Of a stretch of DNA of 64,000 bases, positions 34,218 through 48,734 are shown in pieces. Each line of letters opens with the position of its first letter. Position 1 is the first letter of the stretch. The notes under the pieces were generated by a model. That model saw only the letters and a program-made list of their open reading frames with translations. It was not told the origin of the DNA and searched no databases. The translations under genes and the position numbers were made by a program. Source of the DNA: Ferruginivarius sediminum (GTDB lineage: Bacteria; Pseudomonadota; Alphaproteobacteria; Kiloniellales; Rhodovibrionaceae); assembly GCF_003344765.1 (NCBI RefSeq), contig NZ_QPMH01000010.1, positions 1 through 64,000 of the forward strand, in the 5' to 3' direction.

Positions 34218-34559
34218 TCAGGCCGCGTTTTCCATATCGACGCCCTTGTCGCGGAGCGCATCCTGCAACTCGCCGGTCTGGAACATCTCCCGCACGATGT
34301 CGCAACCGCCAAGGAACTCGCCCTTGACGTAGAGTTGCGGGATCGTCGGCCAGTTGGAGAAATCCTTGATGCCCTGGCGCAATCCCGGATCCTCCAGCAC
34401 GTTGATGCCGTGGAACTTCACGCCGAGGTGGTTGAGCACCTGAACCACGGCGGCCGAGAAGCCGCACTGCGGGAACACCGGCGTCCCCTTCATGAACACA
34501 ACCACGTCGTGGCTCTTGATGTCTTCCTGAATGCGATCGTTTACCGCCTGATCGACCAT
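34218..34559 (-). CDS. grxD: Monothiol glutaredoxin (CGFS type)
   Basis: It carries iron-sulfur clusters with Bol[24 protein letters not shown] contains the CGFS active site, and the [25 protein letters not shown] region is the glutathione-binding part. Length 113 is normal. Start 34559 chosen (MVDQAV); an upstream in-frame ATG would add 16 residues. Gene order purL-bolA-grxD on the same strand is a widespread alphaproteobacterial arrangement. Confidence 0.96.
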   Translation of the reverse strand: MVDQAVNDRIQEDIKSHDVVVFMKGTPVFPQCGFSAAVVQVLNHLGVKFHGINVLEDPGLRQGIKDFSNWPTIPQLYVKGEFLGGCDIVREMFQTGELQDALRDKGVDMENAA

Positions 34560-34603
34560 GTCGCTTTCCTCACTGGCGTCTCGTTGTCGTGTCCGATCGA
34601 CCG

Positions 34604-34840
34604 TCAATCCTGCGGCGCTGAAGTCTGCACCGCAAGGGCGTGCAATTCGTTGCCCATGCGTCCCTGGAGGGCATCGTAGACCATCTGGTGCTGCTGCACG
34701 CGCGACTTTCCCTTGAACGTGGGAGACACGACGTAGACGGCGTAGTGGTCGCCGTCGCCGCGCAGGTCCTCGATCGTCACCCGGGCGTCGGGAATGCCCT
34801 CCTTGATGAGCTTCTCGATGTCGTGCGCGTGCATTGCCAT
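34604..34840 (-). CDS. BolA-family protein
   Basis: The 78-residue protein shows the BolA pattern: [35 protein letters not shown], then [28 protein letters not shown]. The conserved invariant His in the Q-H-Q-M-V segment, the cluster ligand shared with the CGFS glutaredoxin, is present. The gene sits between purL and grxD, consistent with the BolA-Grx4 pair working together. Confidence 0.94.
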   Translation of the reverse strand: MAMHAHDIEKLIKEGIPDARVTIEDLRGDGDHYAVYVVSPTFKGKSRVQQHQMVYDALQGRMGNELHALAVQTSAPQD

Positions 34841-34922
34841 GGCCGTGCCCCTCAGCTGCGTCTTATTGTTCGCCCTGCCGGTGCGTGGCGGCCAGCCGCC
34901 CGCGCCAGCGGCGTCGTGTCGA

Positions 34923-37138
<2,216 letters not shown>

Positions 37139-37142
<4 letters not shown>

Positions 37143-37828
37143 GACAGCGCCTCCACCAGGCCTTCGAACATCGCCCTGCCGTCCTCGCCGCCCAGCACCG
37201 GGTCGGCCATGCGCTCGGGGTGCGGCATCATGCCAAGCACCGTCTTCTCGGAGTTGAATATGCCGGCGATGTTCGCAACCGAGCCGTTCGGGTTCGCCTC
37301 GGGCGTGACCTGGCCGCGTTCGTCGCAGTAGCGGAAGGCAATCTGCTCGCGATCCTCAAGTTGGCGGCGGCCGGCATCGTCGATGAAGTAGCTGCCGTCG
37401 TGGTGCGCGGCCATGAAGGTCACGCGCTGGCCGGTTTCGTAGCGGCTGGTGAACAGGCTCTGCCCGGTTTCCACCTTCAGCCCGACGTCCTTGCACACGA
37501 AGCGCAGCGACTTGTTGCGCATCAGCGCGCCCGGCAGCAGCCCGGACTCCGTCAGGACCTGGAAGCCGTTGCAGATGCCCAGCACCGGCACGCCCTTGCC
37601 GGCGCGGCGCTTGACCTCGCGCATGACGTTCGCGTGCGCCGAGATGGCCCCGACGCGCAGGTAGTCGCCATAGCTGAAGCCGCCGGGCAGGACCACGAGA
37701 TCGACGTCCTCGAAGTCGCTGTCCTTGTGCCAGACCATGACGGGGGGACGGCCCATCGCCCGCTCCAGCGCGACGGCCACGTCGCGATCGCAGTTCGAGC
37801 CGGGAAAGACGACGACGGCGGCCTTCAT
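37139..37828 (-). CDS. purQ: Phosphoribosylformylglycinamidine synthase I (PurQ)
   Basis: The glutaminase subunit supplies ammonia to PurL. Class I amidotransferase features: [14 protein letters not shown] at the N-terminus, [13 protein letters not shown], the nucleophile elbow [21 protein letters not shown] (Cys), and the catalytic His-Glu pair in MMPHPERM. Length 229. Its start codon overlaps the purS stop codon by one base, and its stop overlaps the purL start, so the three are tightly coupled. Confidence 0.98.
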
Positions 37829-38070
37829 CAGGTCGTAAGCTCGATATCGTAGTTCTCGATGACGGGGTTCGCGAGCAGTTGCCGGCACATCAGGTCGACC
37901 TGCTCTCGCGCGCGCTCGGGGTCGCTCTCGGCGAGGTTCAGTTCGATAACCTTGCCGGTGCGGGCCTCGTCGACGCCCTGGAAGCCAAGCTGCGACAAGG
38001 CGTGCTCGATCGCCTTGCCCTGCGGGTCCAGGACGCCGGATTTCAAGGTAACGTGTATTCGGGCTTTCAT
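37828..38070 (-). CDS. purS: Phosphoribosylformylglycinamidine synthase subunit PurS
   Basis: An 80-residue protein that bridges PurQ and PurL. MKARIHVTLKSGVLDPQGKAIEHALSQLGF and ARTGKVIELNLAESD are typical. First gene of the purS-purQ-purL-bolA-grxD run on the minus strand. No SAICAR synthetase gene (purC), often found directly upstream, is present here: a divergent membrane-protein gene begins 134 bases upstream. Confidence 0.96.
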   Translation of the reverse strand: MKARIHVTLKSGVLDPQGKAIEHALSQLGFQGVDEARTGKVIELNLAESDPERAREQVDLMCRQLLANPVIENYDIELTT

Positions 38071-38204
38071 ACGGGATCCGCTGGATCGGACGGCCGGGAT
38101 TTGCGGCGCGGAGACTAGCCCCCACGGCGCCGCTTTACAAGCCGCTCGGCATTGCCGACAAGTGCGGGGATGTGCGCCGCCGATTCGGGGGAGGCGGAAA
38201 CCGC

Positions 38205-39557
38205 GTGAACGTCGTTTTCTTTGCCCTTGTCGCCGTTGCCTTTGTCGTCGCGGCCGTGCGGCAGGTAACCTGGACACCGCCGTCCGGTGCCGAGGACCCG
38301 GTGCCGCCGATGGAGGCGCTGGGCCTGGGTGTCGTCGATTCGGCGGAGTCGGCCGTGACGCTCGCCATCGGGCTCGTCGGCGTGATGGCGCTGTTTCTCG
38401 GTCTGATGAAGGTGGCGGAGCAGGGCGGCCTGCTGCGCATCGTGGCCAAGGCCCTGCGGCCGCTGATGGTGCGTCTGTTCCCGGAGGTGCCGGCAACGCA
38501 CCCGGCCATGGGCGCGATGATCCTGAACCTCTCCGCGAACGTGCTGGGTCTGGGGAACGCGGCAACGCCGTTCGGCATCCGCGCGATGCAGCAGCTCGAC
38601 CGCCTGAACCCGCAAAAGGGGACGGCAAGTAATGCGATGGTGCTGTTCCTGGCGCTCAATACCTCCAGCGTCACGCTGCTGCCCACGGGGGTGATCGCGT
38701 TGCGCGCCTCCGCCGGCTCGGCCGATCCCGCCGGCATCGTGCCGACGACGCTGTTCGCCACGATCTGCTCCACCGCCGTTGCAATCCTCTCCGCCAAGCT
38801 GCTGCAGCGCTATTTTGTGACGCCCGCGCCCGGCAGCGACGAGCCTGCCGGCGAGGCTGGGCCGGAAGTAGCCGACCGCCCCGACGGCGACCCGACGCAA
38901 TTGCCCGAAACGACGGACAAGGCGGAGGAGGATGCACTGCCCCCGGAAGCGGGCGAGGCCTATCCGGTGTGGGTCTCGGCCCTGGTGCTGGCGAGTGTGG
39001 CGGCGTTGATTCCGCTGACCGTGCTTTACGGGCGGGCCATCGCTCCCTGGATCATTCCGGGGCTGATCGTGCTGCTGCTGGGCTTCGGCGCGGCGAAGCG
39101 CGTGCGCGTCTATGAGGAGTTCGTGGAAGGGGCGCGGGACGGGTTCCAGGTGGCGCTCCGGATCATTCCCTATCTGGTCGCGATCCTGGTCGCCGTCGGC
39201 ATGCTGCGCGAAAGCGGCGCGCTGGAACTGCTGATCGAGCCGCTCAGCCGCGTCACCGGTCTGATCGGCCTGCCGGGCGAGGCGCTGCCGATGGCGCTGC
39301 TGCGGCCGCTGTCGGGCTCCGGCGCTTACGGGGTGCTGGCCTCGATCATCCAGGATCCGGCCATCGGCCCGGACAGCTATACCGGCTATCTGGTGTCCAC
39401 CTTCCAGGGCTCCACCGAGACGACGTTCTATGTGCTGGCGGTCTATTTCGGCGCCGTCCAGATCCGCCGCATCCGCCACGCGCTGGCCGCCGGCCTATGC
39501 GCCGACATCGCCGGCGTCATCGGCGCCGTCGCGGTGGTGAGCTGGCTTTACGGGTGA
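38205..39557 (+). CDS. Fused SpmA-SpmB-like membrane protein (nucleoside-recognition Gate domains)
   Basis: The 450-residue membrane protein has two Gate-domain halves that are separate proteins (SpmA and SpmB) in spore-forming bacteria. The first (about residues 40-200) contains ILNLSANVLGLGNAATPFGIRAM and NTSSVTLLPTGVIALRA. The second (about 265-450) contains GFQVALRIIPYLVAILVAVGMLRESGALE and LLRPLSGSGAYGVLASII. An acidic linker lies around residues 215-260. No spores are expected in this lineage, so the role is probably transport-related. GTG at 38205 is the chosen start, with GGAGG upstream. Confidence 0.85.
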   Translation: MNVVFFALVAVAFVVAAVRQVTWTPPSGAEDPVPPMEALGLGVVDSAESAVTLAIGLVGVMALFLGLMKVAEQGGLLRIVAKALRPLMVRLFPEVPATHPAMGAMILNLSANVLGLGNAATPFGIRAMQQLDRLNPQKGTASNAMVLFLALNTSSVTLLPTGVIALRASAGSADPAGIVPTTLFATICSTAVAILSAKLLQRYFVTPAPGSDEPAGEAGPEVADRPDGDPTQLPETTDKAEEDALPPEAGEAYPVWVSALVLASVAALIPLTVLYGRAIAPWIIPGLIVLLLGFGAAKRVRVYEEFVEGARDGFQVALRIIPYLVAILVAVGMLRESGALELLIEPLSRVTGLIGLPGEALPMALLRPLSGSGAYGVLASIIQDPAIGPDSYTGYLVSTFQGSTETTFYVLAVYFGAVQIRRIRHALAAGLCADIAGVIGAVAVVSWLYG

Positions 39558-39581
39558 ACGTGGCGTCCGCCGGGCATTCGT

Positions 39582-40163
39582 TTACTCCAGCGGCTTCACG
39601 AAGGTGAAGGCGCCGCGTAGTTCGCCGGCCTCGAAGCCGGTCGCGGCATCGGCCGGATAGGTCTGTAGGATGGCCTGCTGGAGCTTCGGCTCCAACTCGC
39701 CGCCGTGGCAGGTCAGGCAGACGCCACCCGTCGGGATCGCCTTCATGTAGTGCAGGTAGCGGCGGCCGTTCTCCGCGATGACCGTGGCGCTTTCCATCTT
39801 CATCAGGTCTTCGCCGGCCTCGGCGCGGGCCAGGAAGTCCATCAGCACCGCGCGCTCGCGCACGTCCGGAGCGTTGCGTGGGTTGCGCACTTTCAAGGCC
39901 GTGCGTCCCACCGCCCAGCCGCTTTTCGAGGAGATCTCGCCCGCGATGCCGGGTGCCGCGGTGCGGCAGACGTCGATGGCGTTGATCGGTCCGCCTTCCT
40001 TGATGGCCGCCTGCAACTCGCCCTTCAGCGACATCATGAATTCCTTGGCCAGCGCGCGGGCTTCCTCGACGTCGTTCTCGGAAGGCTGGGCGGCGTGGCC
40101 GGTGGCCGGCAGGGACAGGGCAAGGCCAAAAGCGGTGAGGGCGGCGGCAACGGGGCGCTTCAT
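39582..40163 (-). CDS. Exported haem-binding protein, DUF3365 family
   Basis: The 193-residue product has a signal peptide (MKRPVAAALTAFGLALSLPATGHA). The mature part is a Tll0287-like/DUF3365 domain: MMSLKGELQAAIKEGGPINAIDVC, WAVGRTALKVRNPRNAPD, and a CxxCH haem motif in GGVCLTCHG. It should bind haem c covalently in the periplasm, possibly as a redox sensor or electron carrier. It is convergent with the SpmAB-like gene and stands alone. Confidence 0.85.
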   Translation of the reverse strand: MKRPVAAALTAFGLALSLPATGHAAQPSENDVEEARALAKEFMMSLKGELQAAIKEGGPINAIDVCRTAAPGIAGEISSKSGWAVGRTALKVRNPRNAPDVRERAVLMDFLARAEAGEDLMKMESATVIAENGRRYLHYMKAIPTGGVCLTCHGGELEPKLQQAILQTYPADAATGFEAGELRGAFTFVKPLE

Positions 40164-40307
40164 CGTGTGGTCTCCGAATCGCGGTTGCGGGGCGCATCTA
40201 TTCGCAAATACGAATATACAGGCTGCCCGGTTCCTCGCGAAATTCACGCCACGGCGACATATGGCCGCGCCGCGCGCCAGTTGGTTGTGATCGCCGGAGA
40301 GGCCGCC

Positions 40308-41426
40308 TTAGAGGCCGAGCGCCTCCTGCGGCGGGACGTAGGCGTAGCCCAGGTTGTCCGCGACGGCCTTGTAGGTGACCTGCCGGTTGGCGACGTTCAG
40401 GCCTTGCATCAGGTGGGGATCGTCGGCCAGTGCCTTGCGGTGACCCTTGTTCGCCAGCGCCAGGACGAAGCGCATCGTCGCGTTGGTCAGCGCAAAGGTC
40501 GAGGTGCGCGCCACCGCGCCCGGCATGTTGGTGACGCAGTAGTGGACGATCCCCTCCTCGACGTAGGTCGGCTCGGAGTGCGTTGTTGGCCGCGAGGTCT
40601 CGAAGCAGCCGCCCTGGTCGATGGCCACGTCCACCATGACCGAGCCCGGCCGCATCTGCTTGATCATGTCGCGGGTCACCAGCTTCGGCGCCGCCGCGCC
40701 GGGCACCAGCACGCAGCCGATAACGAGGTCGGCGTTGGCCACGGCCTTCTCGATGTGGTCCACCGTGGAATAGAGCGTATCCAGCTCGCGGCCGAAGTAG
40801 AGGTCCAGCTCGTTCAGCTTCTCGATGGACTTGTCGACGACGAAGACCTTGGCCTGCATGCCCATCGCCATGCGCGCCGCGTTGAGGCCCGAGACGCCGC
40901 CGCCGATGACGACCACGTTGGCGGGCAGGACACCCGGCACCCCGCCCATCAGGATGCCGCTGCCGCCCTGCTCCTTCTCCAGGCAGTGGGCGCCCACCTG
41001 CGCCGCCATGCGGCCGGCGACCTCGCTCATCGGCGCCAGCAGGGGGAGCCGGCCGAAGCGGTCGGTCACCGTCTCGTAGGCGATGGCGACGCAACCGCTT
41101 TCGACCAGACCCTTCGTCTGCTTCGGGTCCGGCGCGAGGTGCAGATAGGTGAAGAGGACCTGCCCCTCCTGGAGCTGCTTGTATTCGCTCTCCAGCGGCT
41201 CCTTCACCTTCACCACCATCTCGGCGCGCTCGAACACCTCGGCGGCCGTGGAGACGATCTCCGCCCCGGCGGTGCGATAGTCCTCGTCGAACATGCCGAT
41301 GCCCGCACCGGCGTTCGTCTCGACGACGACCTGATGGCCATGGTGCACGAGTTCGCGGACACCGGCAGGCACCAGCCCGACACGGTACTCGTGGACCTTG
41401 ATCTCCTTGGGCACGCCGATAAGCAT
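40308..41426 (-). CDS. ald: Alanine dehydrogenase
   Basis: NAD-dependent interconversion of alanine and pyruvate plus ammonia. [20 protein letters not shown] is the characteristic start. [13 protein letters not shown] carries catalytic residues, [19 protein letters not shown] is the NAD-binding fold, and [24 protein letters not shown] is conserved. Length 372 is normal. The class III aminotransferase gene lies 52 bases upstream on the same strand, so the two may be one operon for alanine/pyruvate metabolism. Confidence 0.97.
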   Translation of the reverse strand: MLIGVPKEIKVHEYRVGLVPAGVRELVHHGHQVVVETNAGAGIGMFDEDYRTAGAEIVSTAAEVFERAEMVVKVKEPLESEYKQLQEGQVLFTYLHLAPDPKQTKGLVESGCVAIAYETVTDRFGRLPLLAPMSEVAGRMAAQVGAHCLEKEQGGSGILMGGVPGVLPANVVVIGGGVSGLNAARMAMGMQAKVFVVDKSIEKLNELDLYFGRELDTLYSTVDHIEKAVANADLVIGCVLVPGAAAPKLVTRDMIKQMRPGSVMVDVAIDQGGCFETSRPTTHSEPTYVEEGIVHYCVTNMPGAVARTSTFALTNATMRFVLALANKGHRKALADDPHLMQGLNVANRQVTYKAVADNLGYAYVPPQEALGL

Positions 41427-41478
41427 TTTCTTCCCCTCAACAGCCAGGTTGACAAAGGCGGGGCCGGCCCCGGTCGGA

Positions 41479-42846
<1,368 letters not shown>

Positions 42847-42943
42847 CCGCTGTCAATCACTGTCGAAGACTGGCATCTTCAGACACGATAGCATGTCGCG
42901 CAGCCCTTACAATGCCGCGCGGAGGGGTTGGGTGGCGGGGGAA

Positions 42944-43792
42944 TCAGGCGAATCGGCCGCGTCCCAGCAACTCGTACAGCGCCACCGCCGCCGCGTTGGA
43001 CACATTGAGGTCGGCGATGGCCCCGTCGGTCGGCAGGCGGACCAGTGCGTCGCAGCGCTCGCGGGTAAGCCTGCGCAGGCCGCGCCCCTCGGCCCCGAGG
43101 ACGATGGCGGTCCGTGTCTCGCCGGACTCGTCCGCCAGCAGTGCGGTCGCCTCTCCGGCGAGGCCGAGGACGCGGAACCCGGCGGCCTGCAATTCCTCGA
43201 TGGCACGCGCGAGATTGGGGACATGCGGAAACGGCACATGCTCCAGCGCGCCCGAGGCCGCCTTGGCAAGCGCGCCCGTTTCCGTCGGGGCGTTGTGCTT
43301 GGTGGCGATCACCGCCGCCGCGCCGAAGGCCGCCGCCGAGCGCAGGACGGCGCCGACGTTCTGCGGATCGCTCACCTGGTCCAGAATCACCATGGCCGCC
43401 GGCTGTCCCGTCGGCAGCGCATCGATGACGTCGCCCAGAGTTGGTTGGCGCAGCGGCTCGGCGAGAAGGGCAATGCCCTGATGCACCGCATGCGGGGGCA
43501 GAACGCCCGCAAGCTCCTGCCGGGACACGATCTCCGCGCCCTGCGGCAAGTCCTGGCGCGCGTTGAGGAGAGGCGCGGCTCGGGACTGCCACGTCTCAGC
43601 CGATTCGGCCGCAAGGAGAAGCCGTCGGCAGCGCCGCGCCCGGTTGGCCAGCGCCGCCAGGACCGCATGACCGCCCCACAGCCACGCCGAATCCGCCCCC
43701 GACGCCTTCGGGCCGCGCCCGCGGTGCGCTGCGGGTGTGCGCGTCGGCGATTTGCCGGATTTTCCGCGTGTGACGGTGTTGCGTCGGGCCAT
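42944..43792 (-). CDS. rlmB: 23S rRNA (guanosine-2'-O-)-methyltransferase RlmB
   Basis: A SpoU/TrmH-type SPOUT methyltransferase. A basic N-terminal extension precedes the substrate-binding domain (LWGGHAVLAALANRARRC). Motifs 1-3 follow: VILDQVSDPQNVGAVLRSAAAFGA, AIVLGAEGRGLRRLTRE and LPTDGAIADLNVSNAAAVALYELL. Length 282. Start 43792 chosen (MARRNTV). Divergent from the tRNA-tuf cluster. Confidence 0.93.
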   Translation of the reverse strand: MARRNTVTRGKSGKSPTRTPAAHRGRGPKASGADSAWLWGGHAVLAALANRARRCRRLLLAAESAETWQSRAAPLLNARQDLPQGAEIVSRQELAGVLPPHAVHQGIALLAEPLRQPTLGDVIDALPTGQPAAMVILDQVSDPQNVGAVLRSAAAFGAAAVIATKHNAPTETGALAKAASGALEHVPFPHVPNLARAIEELQAAGFRVLGLAGEATALLADESGETRTAIVLGAEGRGLRRLTRERCDALVRLPTDGAIADLNVSNAAAVALYELLGRGRFA

Positions 43793-43910
43793 GTCGATCC
43801 CTATTACTAGTGGCAAGGCTTGAGTGTAAGCATGCACCGCGGCCGGCCGGACAGAAAAATGTCTGGGCGGGGCGGCTGCCTTCGTTTCCAATTCTGGCCT
43901 ATGTTCGGCG

Positions 43911-43938
43911 TTGACACGAGCGGCTGAATCGCCATAGT
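43911..43938 (+). promoter_or_regulatory. Sigma-70-type promoter for the tRNA-Tyr/tRNA-Gly/tuf unit
   Basis: TTGACA (43911-43916), 16-base spacer, CATAGT (43933-43938), about 36 bases before the tRNA-Tyr 5' end. Strong -35, imperfect -10. Confidence 0.65.
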
Positions 43939-43973
43939 GCGTGCCGCCGCGATCCGGGCGCCGGAGCGAACGT

Positions 43974-44058
43974 GGAGGGGTGCCCGAGTGGTTAAAGGGG
44001 GCGGACTGTAAATCCGTTGGCTTAGCCTACGTTGGTTCGAATCCAACCCCCTCCACCA
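43974..44058 (+). tRNA. tRNA-Tyr, anticodon GTA
   Basis: Complete 85-base gene with a long variable arm as in bacterial tRNA-Tyr. Acceptor GGAGGGG / CCCCTCC, anticodon loop CTGTAAA with GTA, T arm TTGG-TTCGAAT-CCAA, encoded CCA at 44056-44058. Confidence 0.96.
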
Positions 44059-44094
44059 ACCCTCCGATGCCTTGGATTTCGGACGACGTCACGG

Positions 44095-44168
44095 GCGGGT
44101 GTAGCTCAATGGTAGAGCACCAGCCTTCCAAGCTGGGTACGTGGGTTCGATTCCCATCACCCGCTCCA
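44095..44168 (+). tRNA. tRNA-Gly, anticodon TCC
   Basis: 74 bases. Acceptor GCGGGTG / CACCCGC, anticodon loop CTTCCAA giving TCC, T arm TGGG-TTCGATT-CCCA, 3' end TCCA with the CCA encoded. It lies between tRNA-Tyr and tuf, the same order as the E. coli tyrU-glyT-thrT-tufB cluster without the other Thr genes. Confidence 0.95.
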
Positions 44169-44305
44169 GGTTTTCGCCCTGGCCGCCGGGCAATCCAAGG
44201 GCCCGGCGCCGGGAAGCATGGTCGTATGAATGCGCCGCGCGCCGTCGGCGCCACGCGGACTTCAAGGCACTGGCCTCAACGTGGGCCGAACACGGGAAGA
44301 CGAGG

Positions 44306-45496
<1,191 letters not shown>

Positions 45497-45527
45497 GTCG
45501 GCAGGCACGAGGCTTGCAACGGCGTGT

Positions 45528-45603
45528 AGGAGTGTAGCTCAATTGGCAGAGCACCGGTCTCCAAAACCGGGGGTTGGGGGTTCGAGTCCCTCCACTCCTG
45601 CCA
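45528..45603 (+). tRNA. tRNA-Trp, anticodon CCA
   Basis: 76 bases. Acceptor AGGAGTG / CACTCCT, anticodon loop TCTCCAAAA region giving CCA, T arm GGGG-TTCGAGT-CCCT-like, discriminator G and encoded CCA (45601-45603). tuf-trnW-secE-nusG is a well-known conserved order. Confidence 0.95.
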
Positions 45604-45760
45604 GCGCCGCCGGCGGTTGCTAGGGCAGCCGGACAGAATGGAGCTGGAGCTGGGGCGCGTCGCGATAAGGGCGGCGCGCCGCCGCCGTTCGTAGGAATGT
45701 GGCGCGAACACCGCGAGGCCGCGGATGCGGCCCTGATGCGGGAGCGAAAGACTGGACACA

Positions 45761-45961
45761 ATGGCCCAGAAGTTTAACCCTGGTCAGTTCGTGCGCGAGG
45801 TGCGCCAGGAGACAAGCAAGGTTACGTGGCCCACGCGGCGGGAAACCATGATCACGACGGGCATGGTGTTCCTGTTTGTCTTCATGGCCGCGCTGTTTTT
45901 CTTCGTCGTTGACCAGGTGCTCTCGATCGGCGTGCGCGCGATCCTTGGCATTGGAGGCTAG
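45761..45961 (+). CDS. secE: Preprotein translocase subunit SecE
   Basis: The single-span form, 66 residues: [20 protein letters not shown] is the conserved cytoplasmic helix and hinge, followed by one membrane helix ([21 protein letters not shown]). Partner of SecY/SecG in the translocon. Five bases separate it from nusG, so they are cotranscribed. Confidence 0.95.
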   Translation: MAQKFNPGQFVREVRQETSKVTWPTRRETMITTGMVFLFVFMAALFFFVVDQVLSIGVRAILGIGG

Positions 45962-45966
45962 GGCCG

Positions 45967-46524
45967 ATGGCGGAACAGGCGCAGCAGGCGGACGCGGGCA
46001 AGTGGTACGTGGTCCACGCATATTCCGGGTTCGAGAAGAAGGTCGCGGAATCGATCCGCGAGCAGGCGCGGCAGAAGGGCATGGAGGATCTGTTCGAGGA
46101 GATCCTGGTGCCGACCGAGGAAGTGGTCGAGATGCGCCGCGGGCAACGGGTCAGCTCCGAGCGGAAATTCTTCCCGGGCTATGTCCTGGTGAAGATGCAG
46201 ATGACTGACGAAAGCTGGCATCTGGTGAAGAACACGCCGAAGGTGACCGGCTTCCTTGGTGGGCGCGGCAAGCCCTCGCCGATCAGCGCGCGCGAGGCCG
46301 AACGCATCCTGCACCAGGTGCAGGAAGGCGTGGAGCGGCCGAAGCCGTCGGTCTCCTTCGAGGTCGGCGAGGTGGTGCGCGTCGTCGACGGGCCGTTCAC
46401 CTCCTTCTCTGGCACTGTGGAGGAAGTCGATCTGGAACGCGCGCGCCTGAAGGTCGCCGTCTCCATCTTCGGCCGCTCGACTCCGGTCGAGCTTGAATTT
46501 TCGCAGGTCGAGAAGCAGCAGTAG
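45967..46524 (+). CDS. nusG: Transcription termination/antitermination protein NusG
   Basis: 185 residues. The NGN domain starts [19 protein letters not shown] and contains [12 protein letters not shown] and [13 protein letters not shown]. The C-terminal KOW domain has [24 protein letters not shown]. It couples RNA polymerase with ribosomes and Rho. It precedes rplK as in most bacteria. Confidence 0.97.
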   Translation: MAEQAQQADAGKWYVVHAYSGFEKKVAESIREQARQKGMEDLFEEILVPTEEVVEMRRGQRVSSERKFFPGYVLVKMQMTDESWHLVKNTPKVTGFLGGRGKPSPISAREAERILHQVQEGVERPKPSVSFEVGEVVRVVDGPFTSFSGTVEEVDLERARLKVAVSIFGRSTPVELEFSQVEKQQ

Positions 46525-46638
46525 CAGTCAGGATGTGAAGCTTGCGCACCGGCCGTTGTGCCGGTGCATGAGAGCGCGGGAGGCGCCGCCATAGCCGAAC
46601 CGCGCAACCCTCGAAAATCTCTGGGAAAGGGTTGATCC

Positions 46639-47070
46639 ATGGCGAAGAAAGTCATCGGACAGATCAAGCTGGAAATTCCGGCGGGGAAGGCGAATCCCTC
46701 GCCGCCGGTGGGGCCGGCGCTGGGTCAGCGCGGGCTCAACATCATGGAGTTCTGCAAGGCCTTCAACGCCGCCACGCAGGAAATCGAGCCGGGAACCCCG
46801 ACGCCGGTCATCATCACCGCGTATTCGGACCGGTCGTTCCGCTTCGTCACCAAGACGGCGCCGGCGGCGTATTACCTGAAGCGCGCCGCGAAGGTGCAGA
46901 AGGGCACCTCGACGCCGGGCCGCAACAAGGTCGGCAAGGTGACGATGTCCCAGGTCCGCGAGATCGCCGAGGCGAAGATGGAGGACCTGAACTCGTACGA
47001 CATCGAGACCGCCATGGAGAGCATCAAGGGCTCGGCTCGCTCCATGGGCATCGAAGTGGTGGAGGACTGA
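46639..47070 (+). CDS. rplK: 50S ribosomal protein L11
   Basis: 143 residues. [32 protein letters not shown] is diagnostic, with the methylation and thiostrepton-site region at the N-terminus and the RNA-binding C-terminal domain ([19 protein letters not shown]). It is separated by four bases from rplA. Confidence 0.98.
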   Translation: MAKKVIGQIKLEIPAGKANPSPPVGPALGQRGLNIMEFCKAFNAATQEIEPGTPTPVIITAYSDRSFRFVTKTAPAAYYLKRAAKVQKGTSTPGRNKVGKVTMSQVREIAEAKMEDLNSYDIETAMESIKGSARSMGIEVVED

Positions 47071-47074
47071 TCCG

Positions 47075-47779
47075 ATGGCGCGACAGGGCAAGAAGATCAA
47101 GGACGCCTACAAGGATCTCGATCCCTCGCGGGCGTACTCCGTGGAAGAGGCGATCAAGGAGATCAAGGCGCGTTCCTTCGCCAATTTCGACGAGACCTTC
47201 GAGGTGGCGATGAACCTCGGCATCGATCCGCGCCATGCCGACCAGACGCTGCGCGGCGCCGTCACGCTGCCGCACGGCACCGGCAAGACGGTTCGCGTGG
47301 CCGTGTTCGCGCGCGGCGAGAAGGCGGAGGCCGCCAAGGAGGCCGGCGCGGACGTCGTCGGTGCGGAGGATCTGGCCGAGAAGGTGCAGAAGGGCGAGAT
47401 CGAATTCGAACGCTGCATCGCCACGCCCGACATGATGCCGGTCGTCGGCCGCTTGGGTAAGATCCTGGGCCCGCGCGGCATGATGCCGAACCCGAAGCTG
47501 GGCACGGTCACCAACGACGTCGCCGAGGCCATTACCGCGGCCAAGGGCGGTCAGGTGCAGTTCCGGGCCGAGCGTAACGGCCTCGTGCATGCCGGCGTGG
47601 GCAAGAAGAGCTTCGAGGACGATAAGCTTGCCGCCAACGTGCGGGCGTTCTTCGACGCGATCAGCCGGAACAAGCCCAGCGGGGCGAAAGGCACATACAT
47701 CAAGCGTGTGTCGCTCAGCTCGACGATGGGGCCGGGCCTGAAAATCGACGTGTCGAGCCTCAGCCAGGCGCAGCAGTAA
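47075..47779 (+). CDS. rplA: 50S ribosomal protein L1
   Basis: 234 residues, standard. [23 protein letters not shown] at the start, [20 protein letters not shown], and the domain II and C-terminal region [31 protein letters not shown]1 usually represses its own operon by binding the L11-L1 leader. A hairpin and the L10 leader follow. Confidence 0.98.
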   Translation: MARQGKKIKDAYKDLDPSRAYSVEEAIKEIKARSFANFDETFEVAMNLGIDPRHADQTLRGAVTLPHGTGKTVRVAVFARGEKAEAAKEAGADVVGAEDLAEKVQKGEIEFERCIATPDMMPVVGRLGKILGPRGMMPNPKLGTVTNDVAEAITAAKGGQVQFRAERNGLVHAGVGKKSFEDDKLAANVRAFFDAISRNKPSGAKGTYIKRVSLSSTMGPGLKIDVSSLSQAQQ

Positions 47780-48172
47780 GGCTGCCGCGAGGGGCGCGGA
47801 GAACACGTTGTCATGCGGGCGGATGATATCCGCCCTTGCAGAATTTCCGTTGCGGCGTTAATCAGGACGGTTGCGACGGAAATGGGGCGGAGGGTTTCGG
47901 CTCTCCGACCCGACGACCTGTCCGAGACTGCAGGTGCATGTCCCCGTCGGGGCCGTGCTTAAGCCGGAACGGGCCTGCATAGACAGGAAGCGAAGTCGCT
48001 CATCGGCGTCGGCGCGCGAATCCGACAGGATCCGCAAGCCGCGTCGTCAGGCTTGAGCTTCCGGGACAGGCGAACCGGGCATTCGGGGCCGGTCGTGTCC
48101 CGGTGTCCTCGTGCAAACCGGGATTGCCGGTTCTCCGGCGATCCCCGATGGCAAGGGAACGGAGACTGATCC
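47780..48172 (+). ncRNA. Probable L10-type leader between rplA and rplJ
   Basis: No gene is supported in these 393 bases. The first 56 bases include an 8-bp stem GGGCGGAT-GAT-ATCCGCCC (47817-47835), a possible weak terminator or attenuator after rplA. The remaining approximately 340 bases are GC-rich with several stem-forming segments leading to the rplJ start codon, consistent with the untranslated leader through which L10-L7/L12 represses its own translation. I have not defined its exact structure. Confidence 0.5.
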
Positions 48173-48691
48173 GTGGACCGTGCAGAAAAGAAAGAGCTGG
48201 TCTCCTTCCTGCATCAGACGTTTCAGGACGCGACCTGTGTCGTGGTGACCCATCAGACCGGGTTGACCGTGGCCGAGGTCAGTGACCTGCGCGGCAAGAT
48301 GCGGGAGCAGGGGGCCCGCTACAAGGTGGCGAAAAACCGCCTGGCACGCCTTGCCCTTGACGGCACGAAGTTCGAGGGACTGAAGCCGTTGCTGGAGGGG
48401 CCGACTGCGCTGGCGTGGTCGGACGATCCCGTGGCGGCGGCGAAGGTGGCTGTCGAGTTCGCCGATAAGAACAAGAAGCTCACCATCGTCGGTGGCGCCC
48501 TGGGTGAGAAGACCTTCGACGCCACGGGCGTCGAGGCGCTTGCCAAGACGCCGTCGCTCGACGAGTCCCGAGCCAAACTCGCGGGTCTCATGCAGACCCC
48601 GGCGCAGCGTGTGGCGATGACGCTGCAGGCGCCGGCGGGTCAGCTTGCCCGCGTGTTCAATGCTTATGCCGAGAAGGGCAATGCCGCCTGA
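48173..48691 (+). CDS. rplJ: 50S ribosomal protein L10
   Basis: 172 residues. MDRAEKKELVSFLHQTF, VVVTHQTGLTVAEVSDLRGKMREQGARYKVAKNRL and the C-terminal helix that binds L7/L12 dimers (LQAPAGQLARVFNAYAEKG). GTG start at 48173. Followed 43 bases later by rplL, so this is the stalk operon. Confidence 0.97.
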   Translation: MDRAEKKELVSFLHQTFQDATCVVVTHQTGLTVAEVSDLRGKMREQGARYKVAKNRLARLALDGTKFEGLKPLLEGPTALAWSDDPVAAAKVAVEFADKNKKLTIVGGALGEKTFDATGVEALAKTPSLDESRAKLAGLMQTPAQRVAMTLQAPAGQLARVFNAYAEKGNAA

Positions 48692-48734
48692 GGCGGACCG
48701 AGGACAAACAGTTCAAGCCTGATGGAGTTGAAAA

